Shown: positions 35,484 through 44,398 of the stretch, one piece after another
How the letters are laid out: the number at the start of each line of letters is the position of its first letter
How positions within the stretch are numbered: position 1 is the first letter of the stretch
Source of the DNA: Streptomyces niger
Lineage (GTDB): Bacteria; Actinomycetota; Actinomycetes; Streptomycetales; Streptomycetaceae
Direction of reading: 5' to 3'
Length of the DNA: 64,000 nt
Assembly (NCBI RefSeq): GCF_000718305.1
Contig: NZ_JOFQ01000034.1
Span: 1 to 64,000, forward strand
Program-made: the position numbers and the translations under genes
The notes under the pieces: generated by a model
The model's database searches: none
The model's input: the letters and a program-made list of their open reading frames with translations, nothing else
What the model was told of the DNA's origin: nothing

Positions 35484-35555
35484 GTACGTACGACCAGGCG
35501 GGCTGCCGTACGTACGACCAGGCGGGCTGCCGTACGTAGGAACAGGCGAGCTGCC
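35484..35555. repeat. Tandem 24-bp repeats (two perfect, one degenerate)
   Basis: A 24-bp unit beginning GTACGTACGACCAGGCGG is repeated at 35484-35507 and 35508-35531. A third copy with three changes lies at 35532-35555. It is part of the repeat-rich leader before the TPR gene. Confidence 0.85.
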
Positions 35556-35575
35556 GTCCGTGCGAGGTGAGTCGC

Positions 35576-35625
35576 CTGTACGCGTCGGAAGCTTGTACGC
35601 GTCGGAGACCTGTACGCGTCGGAGA
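35576..35625. repeat. Three tandem 16-17-bp repeats before the TPR gene
   Basis: Three copies of a unit close to CTTGTACGCGTCGGAGA lie at 35576-35591, 35592-35608 and 35609-35625. The last copy runs into the ribosome-binding site (GGAGAGGAG) of the TPR gene, so copy number could affect its expression. Confidence 0.8.
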
Positions 35626-35635
35626 GGAGACGGCC

Positions 35636-36073
35636 GTGACCGAGCGCACCCCCGAGACACACGTCATCGACTTCCGCGCGGCTGAGCAACTGTTGGCCGC
35701 GCGCGATCCGCGGGGTGCTGTTCAGCTCCTGGACCCGGTCATCGCCGCCCACCCGGAGAACACCGCCGCCCGGCTGTTGCGGGCTAGGGCCTTCTTCCTT
35801 GCCGCTCAACTGCGCCCTGCCGAGCTGGAGTTCCAGGTCGTCCTTGAGCGTGAACCCGACAACTCCTTCGCACACTTCGCGCTCGGCCGCACGCTCGAGC
35901 GCGCCAATCGCCCCGACGAGGCGCTGCGCCACTTCCGCCTGGCCGCCGCGCTGGACCCGCGTCCGGACTTCATCGAGGCGGCACGGTTTCCGCTGCCGCC
36001 GGGCGACTCGGACGACTTTGGCGACTCGGACGGCTCTGGTGACTCGGGCGACTTGGGTGGCCGGGAGGGGTGA
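35636..36073 (+). CDS. Tetratricopeptide-repeat protein
   Basis: A 145-aa cytoplasmic protein with about three TPR units (residues 15-115). They are recognisable by the AEQLLAARDPRGAVQLLDPV, LLRARAFFLAAQLRPAELEF and FALGRTLERANRPDEALRHF pattern with alternating small and aromatic residues. The last 25 residues are an acidic Asp/Gly/Ser tail with short repeats (GDSDDFGDSDGSGDSG). TPR proteins scaffold protein contacts; the partner is unknown. The GTG start has GGAGAGGAG 6 nt upstream. Confidence 0.82.
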   Translation: MTERTPETHVIDFRAAEQLLAARDPRGAVQLLDPVIAAHPENTAARLLRARAFFLAAQLRPAELEFQVVLEREPDNSFAHFALGRTLERANRPDEALRHFRLAAALDPRPDFIEAARFPLPPGDSDDFGDSDGSGDSGDLGGREG

Positions 36074-36094
36074 GCTGGGGGAGCGGACCTCGAC

Positions 36095-36511
36095 TTATGG
36101 GTCTTCGCTATCGCTTCGGCCATCGTCGTCGTTACTGTCACTGTCGCCGCCACCGCAGCGGTCCTGGTCACGCCCACGGCCACGCCCGCGATCGCCGCTG
36201 GGCCCGCGACCACTGCTAGGCCCGCGGCCATCGCTGGGGATGTACCCCACGGTGCGTCCCCAGTCCGGTTCGTACGGGGGCACATCCTTGCCGGGCTGGT
36301 AGTGCGGCCCCTGGCGTATGTGGCGGCACACGATCACGAGGTCCGCGGCGGCCAGACCCACCACCACCGCACAGGCCGCCGCCCACCCGGGGCGTCCGGC
36401 GATCACGAAGATGGCGACCCCGGCGGCCGCCCAGACCAGCCCCCACAGCGCGAGTGCCCGACGCGTCTTCAATGCGCTCCGCGCTTCGACAGGCTCACTG
36501 CCCGTACGCAT
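36095..36511 (-). CDS. DUF6343 family small membrane protein
   Basis: A 138-aa protein with an N-terminal MRTGSEPVEARSALKTRRA, two hydrophobic segments (LALWGLVWAAAGVAIFVIAG and WAAACAVVVGLAAADLVIV) and then the conserved stretch RHIRQGPHYQPGKDVPPYEP. I recognise this as the DUF6343 family of Streptomyces. The C-terminal 50 residues are charged and disordered (Arg/Gly/Asp/Ser). The function is unknown. It converges with the TPR gene 21 bp away, with no clear terminator. Confidence 0.78.
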   Translation of the reverse strand: MRTGSEPVEARSALKTRRALALWGLVWAAAGVAIFVIAGRPGWAAACAVVVGLAAADLVIVCRHIRQGPHYQPGKDVPPYEPDWGRTVGYIPSDGRGPSSGRGPSGDRGRGRGRDQDRCGGGDSDSNDDDGRSDSEDP

Positions 36512-36693
36512 CTCTCCTCACCATTCACCCTGCCTCGTCGCCGTCCACCGGCCTCGGCTCATCGAGAGGCCCAGTTGGCCGGCTCCCTACCTTCCCGGCA
36601 TGCTCCGGCCGTCTGAGCTGCTGTCTTCCTCAACCCGGGCTGCTCCCTTCTCCTCCAGCTCTTCCTCAAGGATCCTCCGGTCGGGGCTGCCCG

Positions 36694-38451
36694 TCACGTG
36701 GCTGCTTCGGCCTGTGGACAACTTGCGAGAGAACTCGGAACGGGAGGGGGATCGCTACCTTCCGTGTTCGCGCCCCGGCGTTCGGCACGGGCTCCGACGT
36801 CACCGCTTCGACGCCACCGTTCCGACGCCGCCGCTCCGATGTCACCCGCCGGGTGACTGTTGATCCAGGAGAGTCCGCCGAGGTCGAGGCGTCGCCGGGC
36901 TCGGGTGACCGCCACGTACGCCAGCCGCGCTTCAGCGAGGTCGATCGGGCCCGGCAGACGTTCGCCGTTCTCGTCGGTGTCCTCCAGCTCGACCGGCTCC
37001 GTGAAATCGGCAGCGATGCGCACGCTCGGCCACTCCCGCCCCTTCGCGCGATGGGCGGTCGACACCGTGGTCTCGGCCGTCTTCTCGCTCGACAGGCACC
37101 GCAGTGCACGGAGGACGTTCTCGGCGCTGTGCTCGTCGAGCAGCTCGACCAGCGGCAGCAGGTCCCGGCCGGACGGGTCGGAGGTGGCGTACTCCCGTAG
37201 TTCCTCCCAGGACTCGAACAGCATCAGCTCCGGGTGGGTGGTCCGTCTACCGCCCTGGAGGTCATGGGCAGCCCGGGCCAGTGTGGTCAGCGTTTCGTCA
37301 CCGCCGGCCAGTGCCACTCTGCGCCCGTCCGACAACAACCTCATGACCTCGGCCATCGCGCCGGCGTTGGAACGGCACAGGACCGCATCGGGGCGAGGAA
37401 CGGGGCCCAGCTCTGTGTCGAGCAATCGTGATCCCGTGAGCCGGACGGGGGCGTCGACGATGGCCAGCCAGCGGTTCGCTTCCACCGCCAGTACAGGACC
37501 GAAACGGAACGAGCGGGAGAGCGTGAGCTGTCTGCCGCGGAACCCGGTCATCACATCGCGTGCGCCTCGCCAGCCGTAGATGGCCTGGGCGGAGTCACCG
37601 ACGAGAACGAGCTGGGCATGTGCACGCTGGGCGTTGAAGACCTGCTCGACCACCGGGTTGGTGTCCTGAGCTTCGTCCAGGAGCAAGAAGTCGGTCTCGA
37701 TGAGTGGTGCGCTCAACGCCCACATCTTGAGGTAGTGGTCGTGCTCGAAGCGGACAGCTCCACGATCCGGCTTCTGCAGGTCGGCCCACGCCTTGCGGGC
37801 GTAGGGGAGGGCGATCTCTGCCAGCTGATCGTGTTGTGCGTCCGCCTCGGCGCCGCGGAGACGTGGCACGTGTGCGGCAGTGAGTGTCGGATCGGCGGAT
37901 CGGCAGAAGTTGGTGACCGTGCCCAGGACTGTGCAGGAGAGGGCCTTGCTGGTCACTGTTCGTGAGCCGAGACTCAGTCGAAACCCTGCGTCGATGCCCA
38001 GAGCGGCGCCGGTGCGCCAGCCTGCCTGGCGCGGGGCGCTCATCCGCCGCCGGAATCGGTGGCCGACGGCCGCGTACGCCAGGGAGTGCGCCGTACTGCA
38101 TGTGACATGGGCGGGAAAGCGCCGGGCTGCGTCCTGCGCGATGGCTTTGTTGAAGGCGAGGTATCGGCCGGGGCGGCGGGTGCTGCGGGCGAGCAGGGCC
38201 AGCGTGGTCGTCTTGCCCGTGCCCGCCCCGGCCTGGATCACCAGATGGTCGCCTGCGTGAAAGGCGTCGGCGGCGGCCAGCTGCTCGTCGGTGGGGGAGT
38301 GGCGAGTGACTCCTGCCGAACCGCGGTCGGGTTGTGCGTCGGGCGGTCGGCTCCGGTTGCGTGGCGTGCCGGGCGAGGGCGTGGGCCCGGCCACTGAGGA
38401 GGCAATGAGGGCGCGGGTCGGGGCGGTGAGCGTACGGGGCTGGTCGGACAT
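36694..38451 (-). CDS. UvrD/Rep-type superfamily 1 helicase
   Basis: A 585-aa ATP-dependent helicase. Motif I is IQAGAGTGKTTTLALLA, motif II DFLLLDEAQDTN, motif III LVGDSAQAIYGWRGARD, motif V-like VSTAHRAKGREWPSVRIA and motif VI LAYVAVTRARRRLDL. It is smaller than UvrD proper and resembles F-box-helicase/Rep-like stand-alone helicases. The ATG was chosen for the AGGAGGAG upstream. It is divergent from the SNF2 operon and may share its damage control. A role in DNA repair or replication restart is inferred from the family. Confidence 0.88.
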   Translation of the reverse strand: MSDQPRTLTAPTRALIASSVAGPTPSPGTPRNRSRPPDAQPDRGSAGVTRHSPTDEQLAAADAFHAGDHLVIQAGAGTGKTTTLALLARSTRRPGRYLAFNKAIAQDAARRFPAHVTCSTAHSLAYAAVGHRFRRRMSAPRQAGWRTGAALGIDAGFRLSLGSRTVTSKALSCTVLGTVTNFCRSADPTLTAAHVPRLRGAEADAQHDQLAEIALPYARKAWADLQKPDRGAVRFEHDHYLKMWALSAPLIETDFLLLDEAQDTNPVVEQVFNAQRAHAQLVLVGDSAQAIYGWRGARDVMTGFRGRQLTLSRSFRFGPVLAVEANRWLAIVDAPVRLTGSRLLDTELGPVPRPDAVLCRSNAGAMAEVMRLLSDGRRVALAGGDETLTTLARAAHDLQGGRRTTHPELMLFESWEELREYATSDPSGRDLLPLVELLDEHSAENVLRALRCLSSEKTAETTVSTAHRAKGREWPSVRIAADFTEPVELEDTDENGERLPGPIDLAEARLAYVAVTRARRRLDLGGLSWINSHPAGDIGAAASERWRRSGDVGARAERRGANTEGSDPPPVPSSLASCPQAEAAT

Positions 38452-38566
38452 GAGTCTCCTCCTGCGGGATCGTGTGGGTCGGGTTCGGGTGGTGGGCGGA
38501 CCGGCGGCAAGGCGCTGACGTCTGTTCGCCGCGCTCGCCGCACTCACCGCGCTCGCCGCGTTCGGT

Positions 38567-38589
38567 GAACTACGGAGAGTTACTGACGT
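38567..38589 (-). promoter_or_regulatory. Weak damage-type promoter candidate for the UvrD-like helicase
   Basis: On the minus strand ACGTCAGTAA, 7 nt and TAGTTC keep the GTCAGT core and the 17-nt hexamer distance of the RecA-NDp motif, but have mismatches at both ends. It lies 116 nt before the helicase start. Confidence 0.25.
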
Positions 38590-38685
38590 GGGAACGTTAG
38601 CGGATCGCGGTGAGTTGTGGGCGGTGAATTTTTGACCAGCGACTATGCCTGTGGATAACCGTTCGGCGGGGCGGCTGGTCGGGCG

Positions 38686-38708
38686 TTGTCAGTGCCGTCT
38701 GCTTCCAT
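38686..38708 (+). promoter_or_regulatory. Candidate RecA-NDp/PafBC-type promoter of the SNF2-SWIM operon
   Basis: TTGTCAGTGC, 7 nt and TTCCAT match the damage-promoter pattern closely in the -35 extended box and less well in the -10. Spacing is identical to uvrB and ogt. Transcription would start near 38715. Confidence 0.45.
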
Positions 38709-38852
38709 GAATTTCACGTTGGGTCGCGGCATCGCCGCCGCGGTCGCTCAGCGGACGCAAGGGGGAACAGATGGAGGCGACCGTAGACTCGCGAGTCGGG
38801 GCACGACACGAACGGAACGACATGGCAAGACGGTGGGAGATGAGCGCGGAGG

Positions 38853-41819
38853 ATGAGGCCGGGGACCCCCGGTCCACCGATGCTCTGTCGTCCGCGTCGT
38901 CCGCGTCGTCCGCGTCGTCCGCGTCGTCCGCGTCGTCCGCGTCGTCCGCGTCGTCCGCGTCGTCCGCGTCGTCCGCGTCGTCCGCGGAAGGTCGCCTTCT
39001 GGAGTCCGGACGGTCTGCCGCTGCCCGAGCCCGCCGGAGCGGCGGAAGCGAGGGAGCTGAAGGTCGTGCGGCGGCACGGCAACTCCGTCCGTAGCCGTAC
39101 GGTTCCCGCGTTGTGCCTCACTATCGCCGACGCCCTGCCATTGCTCGTCCGGGCACGGCACGACCCGTCGGCGCATCCCGCTGCGGCCTGCTGGGGCGCT
39201 GCTGCTTGGCAGGCGCTGCACCTCGCGGCGCGCGGTCGCCTGCTCCCAGGCCTCACCGCCGGTGATGTGGACGCCTGGCGCGCCGGCCCGTGGGACGCCG
39301 AGGACGCCGCGCAGGTGCGAGCGATCGCCGCCGCCATGCCCGCAGAGGCATACGCAGTCCCCGTGCCCGACAGCAAGCCACTGCAACTGCATGCACCGAA
39401 CGCACTGGTCCGTGCCTTCATCGATGCCGTCGTGGACGCCCTGCCGCGCACACCGGCAGCGGCACACGTGGCGGGCGCCCCGTTCGCCGCGGAGGAGCCC
39501 CAGCGGTTGCCTGGCGCGCGGGACTGGGCCGCAGAGGTCGCAGCCGGCGTGGACAGCGGAGTGCGGATCTCCCTGCGCCTGGATCTGGCCACACACGAGC
39601 TGTTCGACATCTCGGCGGAGGAGGAAACGCCGAAGACGCCGGAGACGCCAGAGGCTGAGGTGCCGGGAGCGGAGGCGCCAGAAGCGGAGACGACCGCGGG
39701 AGCGACAGGGGAGACAAGCGGCAGGGCCGGGGCTGCAGCAGCCGTGCTTCAGGTCAGCCATCTCACCGATCCGACACTCGTCGCCGACGCCCGACAGTTG
39801 TGGGAAGGGGAGGCGCCCGACGGGTTCGGGCCGCGCGCCCAGGTGGACACGCTGCTCGCGTTGCGGCGGGCGGCTCGTGTCTGGCCCCCGCTCGGCCGAC
39901 TGCTCGACCGCGCCGTCCCCGATGTGCTGTCACTCGACGAAGATGAGCTGTACGAGCTGTTGGGGGACGCCGCACCGCGCCTGAGGGCTGCGGGAGTCGC
40001 CGTCCACTGGCCCAAGGAGCTGGCTCGAGGCCTGACCGCGAGCGCCGTCCTACGGCCCGCGCCGGGGTCGGCCGCCGACGGTTTCGGTTTCTTCGAGGCC
40101 GAGCGGCTGCTGCGCTTCGAATGGCAGATGGCCCTCGGCGGAGTCCCCTTGAGCGACGCGGAGATGAACGTGCTCGCCGAGGCGCACCGCCCCCTCGTAC
40201 GGCTGCGTGACCAGTGGGTGCTGGTGGACCCCGCACTCGTACGCAAGGCCCGCAAGCGCGAGCTGGGGTACCTCGACCCCACCGAAGCGCTCGCCATGAC
40301 GCTCGCCGGAGAGACCGAGGTCGACGGGGAGCGCGTCGAGGTCGTACCGCTCGGAGCGCTCGCCGGCCTACGTACGCGCCTCACCTCCGACGCCGCACCC
40401 CTGGAAAAGCCTGCCGGACTTCAGGCCACGCTCCGGGACTACCAGCTCCGCGGCCTGGCGTGGCTGGACCGCATGACCACCCTCGGGCTCGGCGGCTGCC
40501 TCGCCGACGACATGGGCCTGGGCAAGACCGTCACCACCATCGCCCTGCACCTGCACCGCGACCACCCCGACCCGACCCTCGTGGTCTGTCCGGCCTCGCT
40601 GCTCGGCAACTGGCAGCGGGAGATCGAGCGGTTCGCCCCCGGCGTGCCCGTACGGCGTTTCCACGGGACGGGCCGCAGCCTCGCCGACCTGGACAAGGGC
40701 GGTTTCGTGCTCACCACGTACGGCACGATGCGCAGCAGTGCCAAGAGGCTGGCCGAGTGCTCCTGGGGGCTGATCGTCGCCGACGAGGCGCAGCACGTGA
40801 AGAACCCGCAGTCGTCCACGGCCAAGGCGCTGCGCACGATCCAGGCGCCTGCCCGGGTGGCCCTCACCGGCACCCCCGTGGAGAACAACCTCTCCGAGCT
40901 GTGGGCCCTGCTCGACTGGACCACTCCCGGGCTGCTCGGGTCGCTCAAGTCCTTCCGGGCACTGCACGCCCGCGACATCGAAGGTGGTGAGGTGCCGGGT
41001 GCCGCGGAGCGCCTCGCCAGGCTGATCAGCCCCTTTATCCTCCGGCGGAAGAAATCCGATCCCGGAATCGCCCCGGAACTGCCGCCGAAGACGGAGACCG
41101 ACCATCCGGTGCCGCTCGGCCGGGAGCAGGTGGCGCTGTACGAAGCGGCCGTTCGCGAGACGCTCGCACGCATCGAGGCTGCCGACGGCATGGCGCGACG
41201 CGGATTGGTGATGAAGCTGCTCACAGTCCTGAAGCAGATCTGCAACCACCCTGCGCAGTACCTGAAGGAGGCCGCGCCCGGTCTCACCGCGCGCTCCGGA
41301 AAGCTCGAACTGCTCGACGAACTGCTGGACACCATCCTCGCGGAGGACGGTTCGGTGCTGATCTTCACACAGTACGTGGAGATGGCGCGCCTCCTCGAAG
41401 AGCACCTCGGCGCCCGTGGTGTACCCACTCAGCTGCTGCACGGCGGGACGCCGGTTGCCCAACGGGAGGCGATGGTCGACCGCTTCCAGGCTGGGGACGT
41501 GCCGGTCTTCTTGTTGTCGTTGAAGGCGGCGGGCACGGGCCTGAACCTCACCCGTGCCGGGCACGTGATCCATTACGACCGCTGGTGGAACCCGGCTGTG
41601 GAGGAACAGGCGACGGACCGCGCCTACCGGATCGGGCAGACGCAGCCGGTTCAGGTCCACCGGCTGGTCACGGAAGGGACGGTGGAGGACCGCATCGCCG
41701 AACTGCTCACCGCGAAGCGCTCCTTGGCCGAAGCCGTGCTCACCGGAGGCGAGGCCGCGCTGACCGAACTCACCGACGCGGAGCTCGCCGACCTCGTCAC
41801 GCTGAGGAGGACGGCATGA
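38853..41819 (+). CDS. SNF2-family DEAD/H helicase-like ATPase
   Basis: A 988-aa double-stranded-DNA translocase of the SNF2/Rad54 type. The N-terminal half (about 45-500) is the bacterial SNF2-associated domain. The ATPase core has motif I LADDMGLGKTVTTIAL, motif II VADEAQHVKN, motif III ALTGTPVENNLSELW, IV VLIFTQYVEMARLLEEHL, V LSLKAAGTGLNLTRAGHVIH and VI DRAYRIGQTQPVQVHRL. The first 45 residues are unusual: an 11-copy 9-bp repeat encodes (PRR)n directly before AFWSPDG, where conserved sequence begins. The start is uncertain: this ATG has GGAGG touching it, whereas a better ribosome site serves a different frame at 38771. It is coupled to the SWIM gene by ATGA overlap. Confidence 0.9.
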   Translation: MRPGTPGPPMLCRPRRPRRPRRPRRPRRPRRPRRPRRPRRPRRPRKVAFWSPDGLPLPEPAGAAEARELKVVRRHGNSVRSRTVPALCLTIADALPLLVRARHDPSAHPAAACWGAAAWQALHLAARGRLLPGLTAGDVDAWRAGPWDAEDAAQVRAIAAAMPAEAYAVPVPDSKPLQLHAPNALVRAFIDAVVDALPRTPAAAHVAGAPFAAEEPQRLPGARDWAAEVAAGVDSGVRISLRLDLATHELFDISAEEETPKTPETPEAEVPGAEAPEAETTAGATGETSGRAGAAAAVLQVSHLTDPTLVADARQLWEGEAPDGFGPRAQVDTLLALRRAARVWPPLGRLLDRAVPDVLSLDEDELYELLGDAAPRLRAAGVAVHWPKELARGLTASAVLRPAPGSAADGFGFFEAERLLRFEWQMALGGVPLSDAEMNVLAEAHRPLVRLRDQWVLVDPALVRKARKRELGYLDPTEALAMTLAGETEVDGERVEVVPLGALAGLRTRLTSDAAPLEKPAGLQATLRDYQLRGLAWLDRMTTLGLGGCLADDMGLGKTVTTIALHLHRDHPDPTLVVCPASLLGNWQREIERFAPGVPVRRFHGTGRSLADLDKGGFVLTTYGTMRSSAKRLAECSWGLIVADEAQHVKNPQSSTAKALRTIQAPARVALTGTPVENNLSELWALLDWTTPGLLGSLKSFRALHARDIEGGEVPGAAERLARLISPFILRRKKSDPGIAPELPPKTETDHPVPLGREQVALYEAAVRETLARIEAADGMARRGLVMKLLTVLKQICNHPAQYLKEAAPGLTARSGKLELLDELLDTILAEDGSVLIFTQYVEMARLLEEHLGARGVPTQLLHGGTPVAQREAMVDRFQAGDVPVFLLSLKAAGTGLNLTRAGHVIHYDRWWNPAVEEQATDRAYRIGQTQPVQVHRLVTEGTVEDRIAELLTAKRSLAEAVLTGGEAALTELTDAELADLVTLRRTA
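38887..38985. repeat. 11 perfect copies of a 9-bp repeat at the SNF2 gene start
   Basis: Eleven identical head-to-tail copies of GTCGTCCGC. In the SNF2 frame they encode Pro-Arg-Arg; in the competing frame from 38771 they encode Ser-Ser-Ala. The unit keeps reading frame, so copy-number change would lengthen or shorten the basic N-terminal arm. Confidence 0.95.
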
Positions 41820-44389
41820 CCGGTCACGAACACGGGCAGCACGGCGAGCACGAGCAGCACCATGAGTACGAGCAGCATGACGAGTACGAGCAGTACGGTG
41901 AGCACGATGAGGCGCGGGCGTCTGCGGCCATGGGCGAAGGGCTGGAGAGGGTCCGCAGGGAGCTGGAGCGCGGACGGGCCAGGGCGCGGGCGCGCGAGGC
42001 CGCGGCGGAGGAGATCCGTGCCCGGGAGGCCGAGGGCGCGCCGGGCAGCGCCACCCACGTACCGGGCAAGGCTGACCACGAACCGGGCAAGGCTGACCAC
42101 GCACCGGGCAGCGCTGCTCAAGAAGGGGACGATGGCGGCCCCGGTGCAGGCGAGCCGCGCGCGGGGGACCGTATGCGGCAGGCCGACATCCGTACGCAGC
42201 GGATCGACGAGGCCGAGGAGGGGGACAGCGGGCAGACGTCCGGGACTCGGCAGCGGAGCGAGGCGGCCGAGCGCGCGCGACGGGCGGTGCGACGTACGGG
42301 CGAGGGACCGCGGAGCGTCGGCCACGAGTCGGCCGGGACAGCGGCTCCGACGAACGAGGGTGAAGCGGACGCCGGACTGTCCTCCGCAGGAACACGTGGT
42401 GCTGCAGGCATAGGCCGTAGCCGTGCAGCCGAGCGGGCCCGGCAGGCGTTGAAGCGGGCAGCCCCTGAAGCGAGGCGTGCCAGGGAAGAAGCCTCCCGGC
42501 CCCCGGCCCGGGAGTCGCAGCAGGGCGCGGGTATCGCCGAGAACGTCGCAGGCGGCGCAGACGGTGCAGACGGCGCAGCGCAGGCGGCAGTGCGCCGGAG
42601 CGCGGCCGCAGAACGGGCCCGCCAAGCGGTGACCCGCCCTGGGCGGACCAGGACGCGCTCCGAGGACGACCGCCGGAACCGCGAGGATCGAGAGGACAAC
42701 CAGGGCCGCGAAAAACACGAAGGCCGCGAAGACCGCGAGGACTACGAAAGCCGCGAGGACCGGCACGATGAGGCCCGTTCCGAAGCGGGCTCCAGCGACG
42801 AACGCCGCCCCGAGGGGCGCCACCCCGAGGAGCGCCGCCCCGAGGAGAGTCGCGACGGCCGTCCCGCCGCTCATTGGTCGGCTCCAGGCCCTGTCCCGGC
42901 CGACGTGACCAGCGACCACGACCAGCTGCAGGTACGACGGCAACAGGCCTCGAAGCACGCGCCGCAGGGCCCAGGGCGTGTGGGGGACGCCCTGGGCGGC
43001 GGAGGCGACCGGGGCGCTGCGAGCGCGGCGGTGGACGAAGCAGCGGCGGCGAGTCGGGTCGCGGGGCGGACCCGGGTGTTCCCCGCGGTGGCGGCCGGCG
43101 GTGTGGACGGTGAGGAGTTCGCCGAGACCTGGTGGGGCCGGGCATGGCTCGAAGCGCTGGAGAGTACGGCGCTCGACACGGCGCGGCTGGCACGGGGCCG
43201 GGACTACGCGAGCGGTGGGCACGTGGGCCGCATCACCGTGGCCCCCGGGCGCATCTCGGCGCCCGTGACGGGGAGTCGGCCCTATCCCTACCGGGCCGAG
43301 CTCCGCCTGCGGCCCTTCTCGGACGCCGTGTGGGAGGCCTTCCTCGACGGCGTGGCTGCGCGGCCCGCTCACCTCGCCGCACTGCTGGGCAGGACCCTGC
43401 CGCGCGCGCTGGCCGAGCGTGGGGACGAGACGGGCGTACGGCTGTTGCCGGGCCCTGGGGACCTCGTACCGCGCTGTTCGTGCCCCGATCGGGGGCACCC
43501 CTGTAAGCATGCCGCGGCCCTCTGTTTCCAGGCCGCGCGCCTGTTGGACGCCGACCCGTTCGTGCTGCTCCTCATGCGCGGGCGCGGCGAACGCGAGCTG
43601 CTCGACGAGCTGTCGCGGCGCAACGCCACGCACAGTGCCGACACCGAACGAGCGGCCCGTGCCACGCTGCCCGTGGTCCCGGCGCGTGCCGCGGTGCAGG
43701 CACGGGAACTTCCGCCGCTGCCGCCCCCGTTGACCGTACCGGAGCACCCCGGTCGGCCCCCGGTGCTGCCGACGGCCGACGACCCCGCCATCGACCCGGC
43801 CGCCGTCGAGCTGCTGGCCGCCGATGCCGCCGCCCGGGCCCGTGCCTGCCTGGCCGCCGCGCAGGCTGCCGCTGCATCTCCGGAACACTCCAGCACCGCG
43901 TCTCGGGAACGTTCCGGCGGCGCGTCTGGGGAGCACGGCTCCTCGCCGTTTCCCGCTCGCACCCTCTGGGAGGACGCGATCCGGCTGGTCGCCGGGGCGC
44001 ATCCCACCTCCGGGCTGACCGCCAGCACCAGGGAGATCTACCGCGGCGTGGCCGAGGCCACCGGCCGTCCGGTGAGCGATGTGGCGCGGGCGGTGGCCGC
44101 CTGGCGGCAGGGCGGTGCCGAAGGTCTCGACCTCCTGGAGTCGACGTGGGATCCGCCGGCCGGTGACTTCGACCGCGCCCGCAGCGCCCTGTCGTCCGCG
44201 GACCTTCCCTCGCTGCGGCCCCGGCACAACCACCTCACGGACGCCGACCGCGGCATACAGCTCCGCTTCGGCCGTGACGGCCGCTGGTACCCGTACGAAT
44301 CCGACCCCGGTACGGAGGACTGGTGGCCCACCGGCCGCGCCGACGACGACCCGGTGGGCGCCCTGACCCCGCTGCTCGCGACTGAATAG
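41816..44389 (+). CDS. SWIM zinc-finger protein with long disordered N-terminal region
   Basis: An 857-aa protein. The SWIM finger reads CSCPDRGHPCKHAAAL (C-x-C-xn-C-x-H) near residue 560, after TWWGRAWLEALESTALDT, which is typical of SWIM partners of SNF2 proteins. The first 420 residues are low-complexity: a His/Glu/Tyr/Gln tract (EHEQHHEYEQHDEYEQYGEH), PGKADH repeats, three copies of an AAERARxAxxR motif and a charged Arg/Glu region. The C-terminal part (TLWEDAIRLVAGAHPTSGLT) is helical. SWIM domains bind DNA or protein. Start and stop overlap the SNF2 gene (ATGA) with a perfect GAGGAGG site, so the two products are made together. Confidence 0.88.
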   Translation: MTGHEHGQHGEHEQHHEYEQHDEYEQYGEHDEARASAAMGEGLERVRRELERGRARARAREAAAEEIRAREAEGAPGSATHVPGKADHEPGKADHAPGSAAQEGDDGGPGAGEPRAGDRMRQADIRTQRIDEAEEGDSGQTSGTRQRSEAAERARRAVRRTGEGPRSVGHESAGTAAPTNEGEADAGLSSAGTRGAAGIGRSRAAERARQALKRAAPEARRAREEASRPPARESQQGAGIAENVAGGADGADGAAQAAVRRSAAAERARQAVTRPGRTRTRSEDDRRNREDREDNQGREKHEGREDREDYESREDRHDEARSEAGSSDERRPEGRHPEERRPEESRDGRPAAHWSAPGPVPADVTSDHDQLQVRRQQASKHAPQGPGRVGDALGGGGDRGAASAAVDEAAAASRVAGRTRVFPAVAAGGVDGEEFAETWWGRAWLEALESTALDTARLARGRDYASGGHVGRITVAPGRISAPVTGSRPYPYRAELRLRPFSDAVWEAFLDGVAARPAHLAALLGRTLPRALAERGDETGVRLLPGPGDLVPRCSCPDRGHPCKHAAALCFQAARLLDADPFVLLLMRGRGERELLDELSRRNATHSADTERAARATLPVVPARAAVQARELPPLPPPLTVPEHPGRPPVLPTADDPAIDPAAVELLAADAAARARACLAAAQAAAASPEHSSTASRERSGGASGEHGSSPFPARTLWEDAIRLVAGAHPTSGLTASTREIYRGVAEATGRPVSDVARAVAAWRQGGAEGLDLLESTWDPPAGDFDRARSALSSADLPSLRPRHNHLTDADRGIQLRFGRDGRWYPYESDPGTEDWWPTGRADDDPVGALTPLLATE

Positions 44390-44392
44390 AGT
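44387..44392 (+). promoter_or_regulatory. -10-like box TAGAGT of the helicase-associated gene
   Basis: TAGAGT overlaps the SWIM stop codon (TAG) and ends 6 nt before the GTG start of the next gene. This is the spacing expected for a leaderless transcript, so the third gene may also be transcribed independently of the SNF2-SWIM pair. Confidence 0.4.
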
Positions 44393-44398
44393 CACCCC

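Larger units (their letters stand above)
38452..38852. other. Divergent spacer between UvrD-like and SNF2 genes
   Basis: This 400-bp region holds short CGCTCGCCGC repeats (about 38524-38562). It also holds a possible vegetative promoter (TTGACC at 38632, GATAAC at 38654, 16-nt spacer), a damage-promoter-like box and a short reading frame from 38771 with a good ribosome site that runs into the SNF2 repeat in another frame. Confidence 0.45.

Noticed and set aside
35265..35660. Minus-strand frame with RTYGSPPG repeats
   Set aside because: It only translates the 24-bp DNA repeat; no start signal or domain supports it.
38771..39094. Small gene encoding a Ser-Ser-Ala repeat protein
   Set aside because: It has a good ribosome site but no family resemblance, and its repeat is shared with the SNF2 start; reported as a frame conflict rather than a gene.
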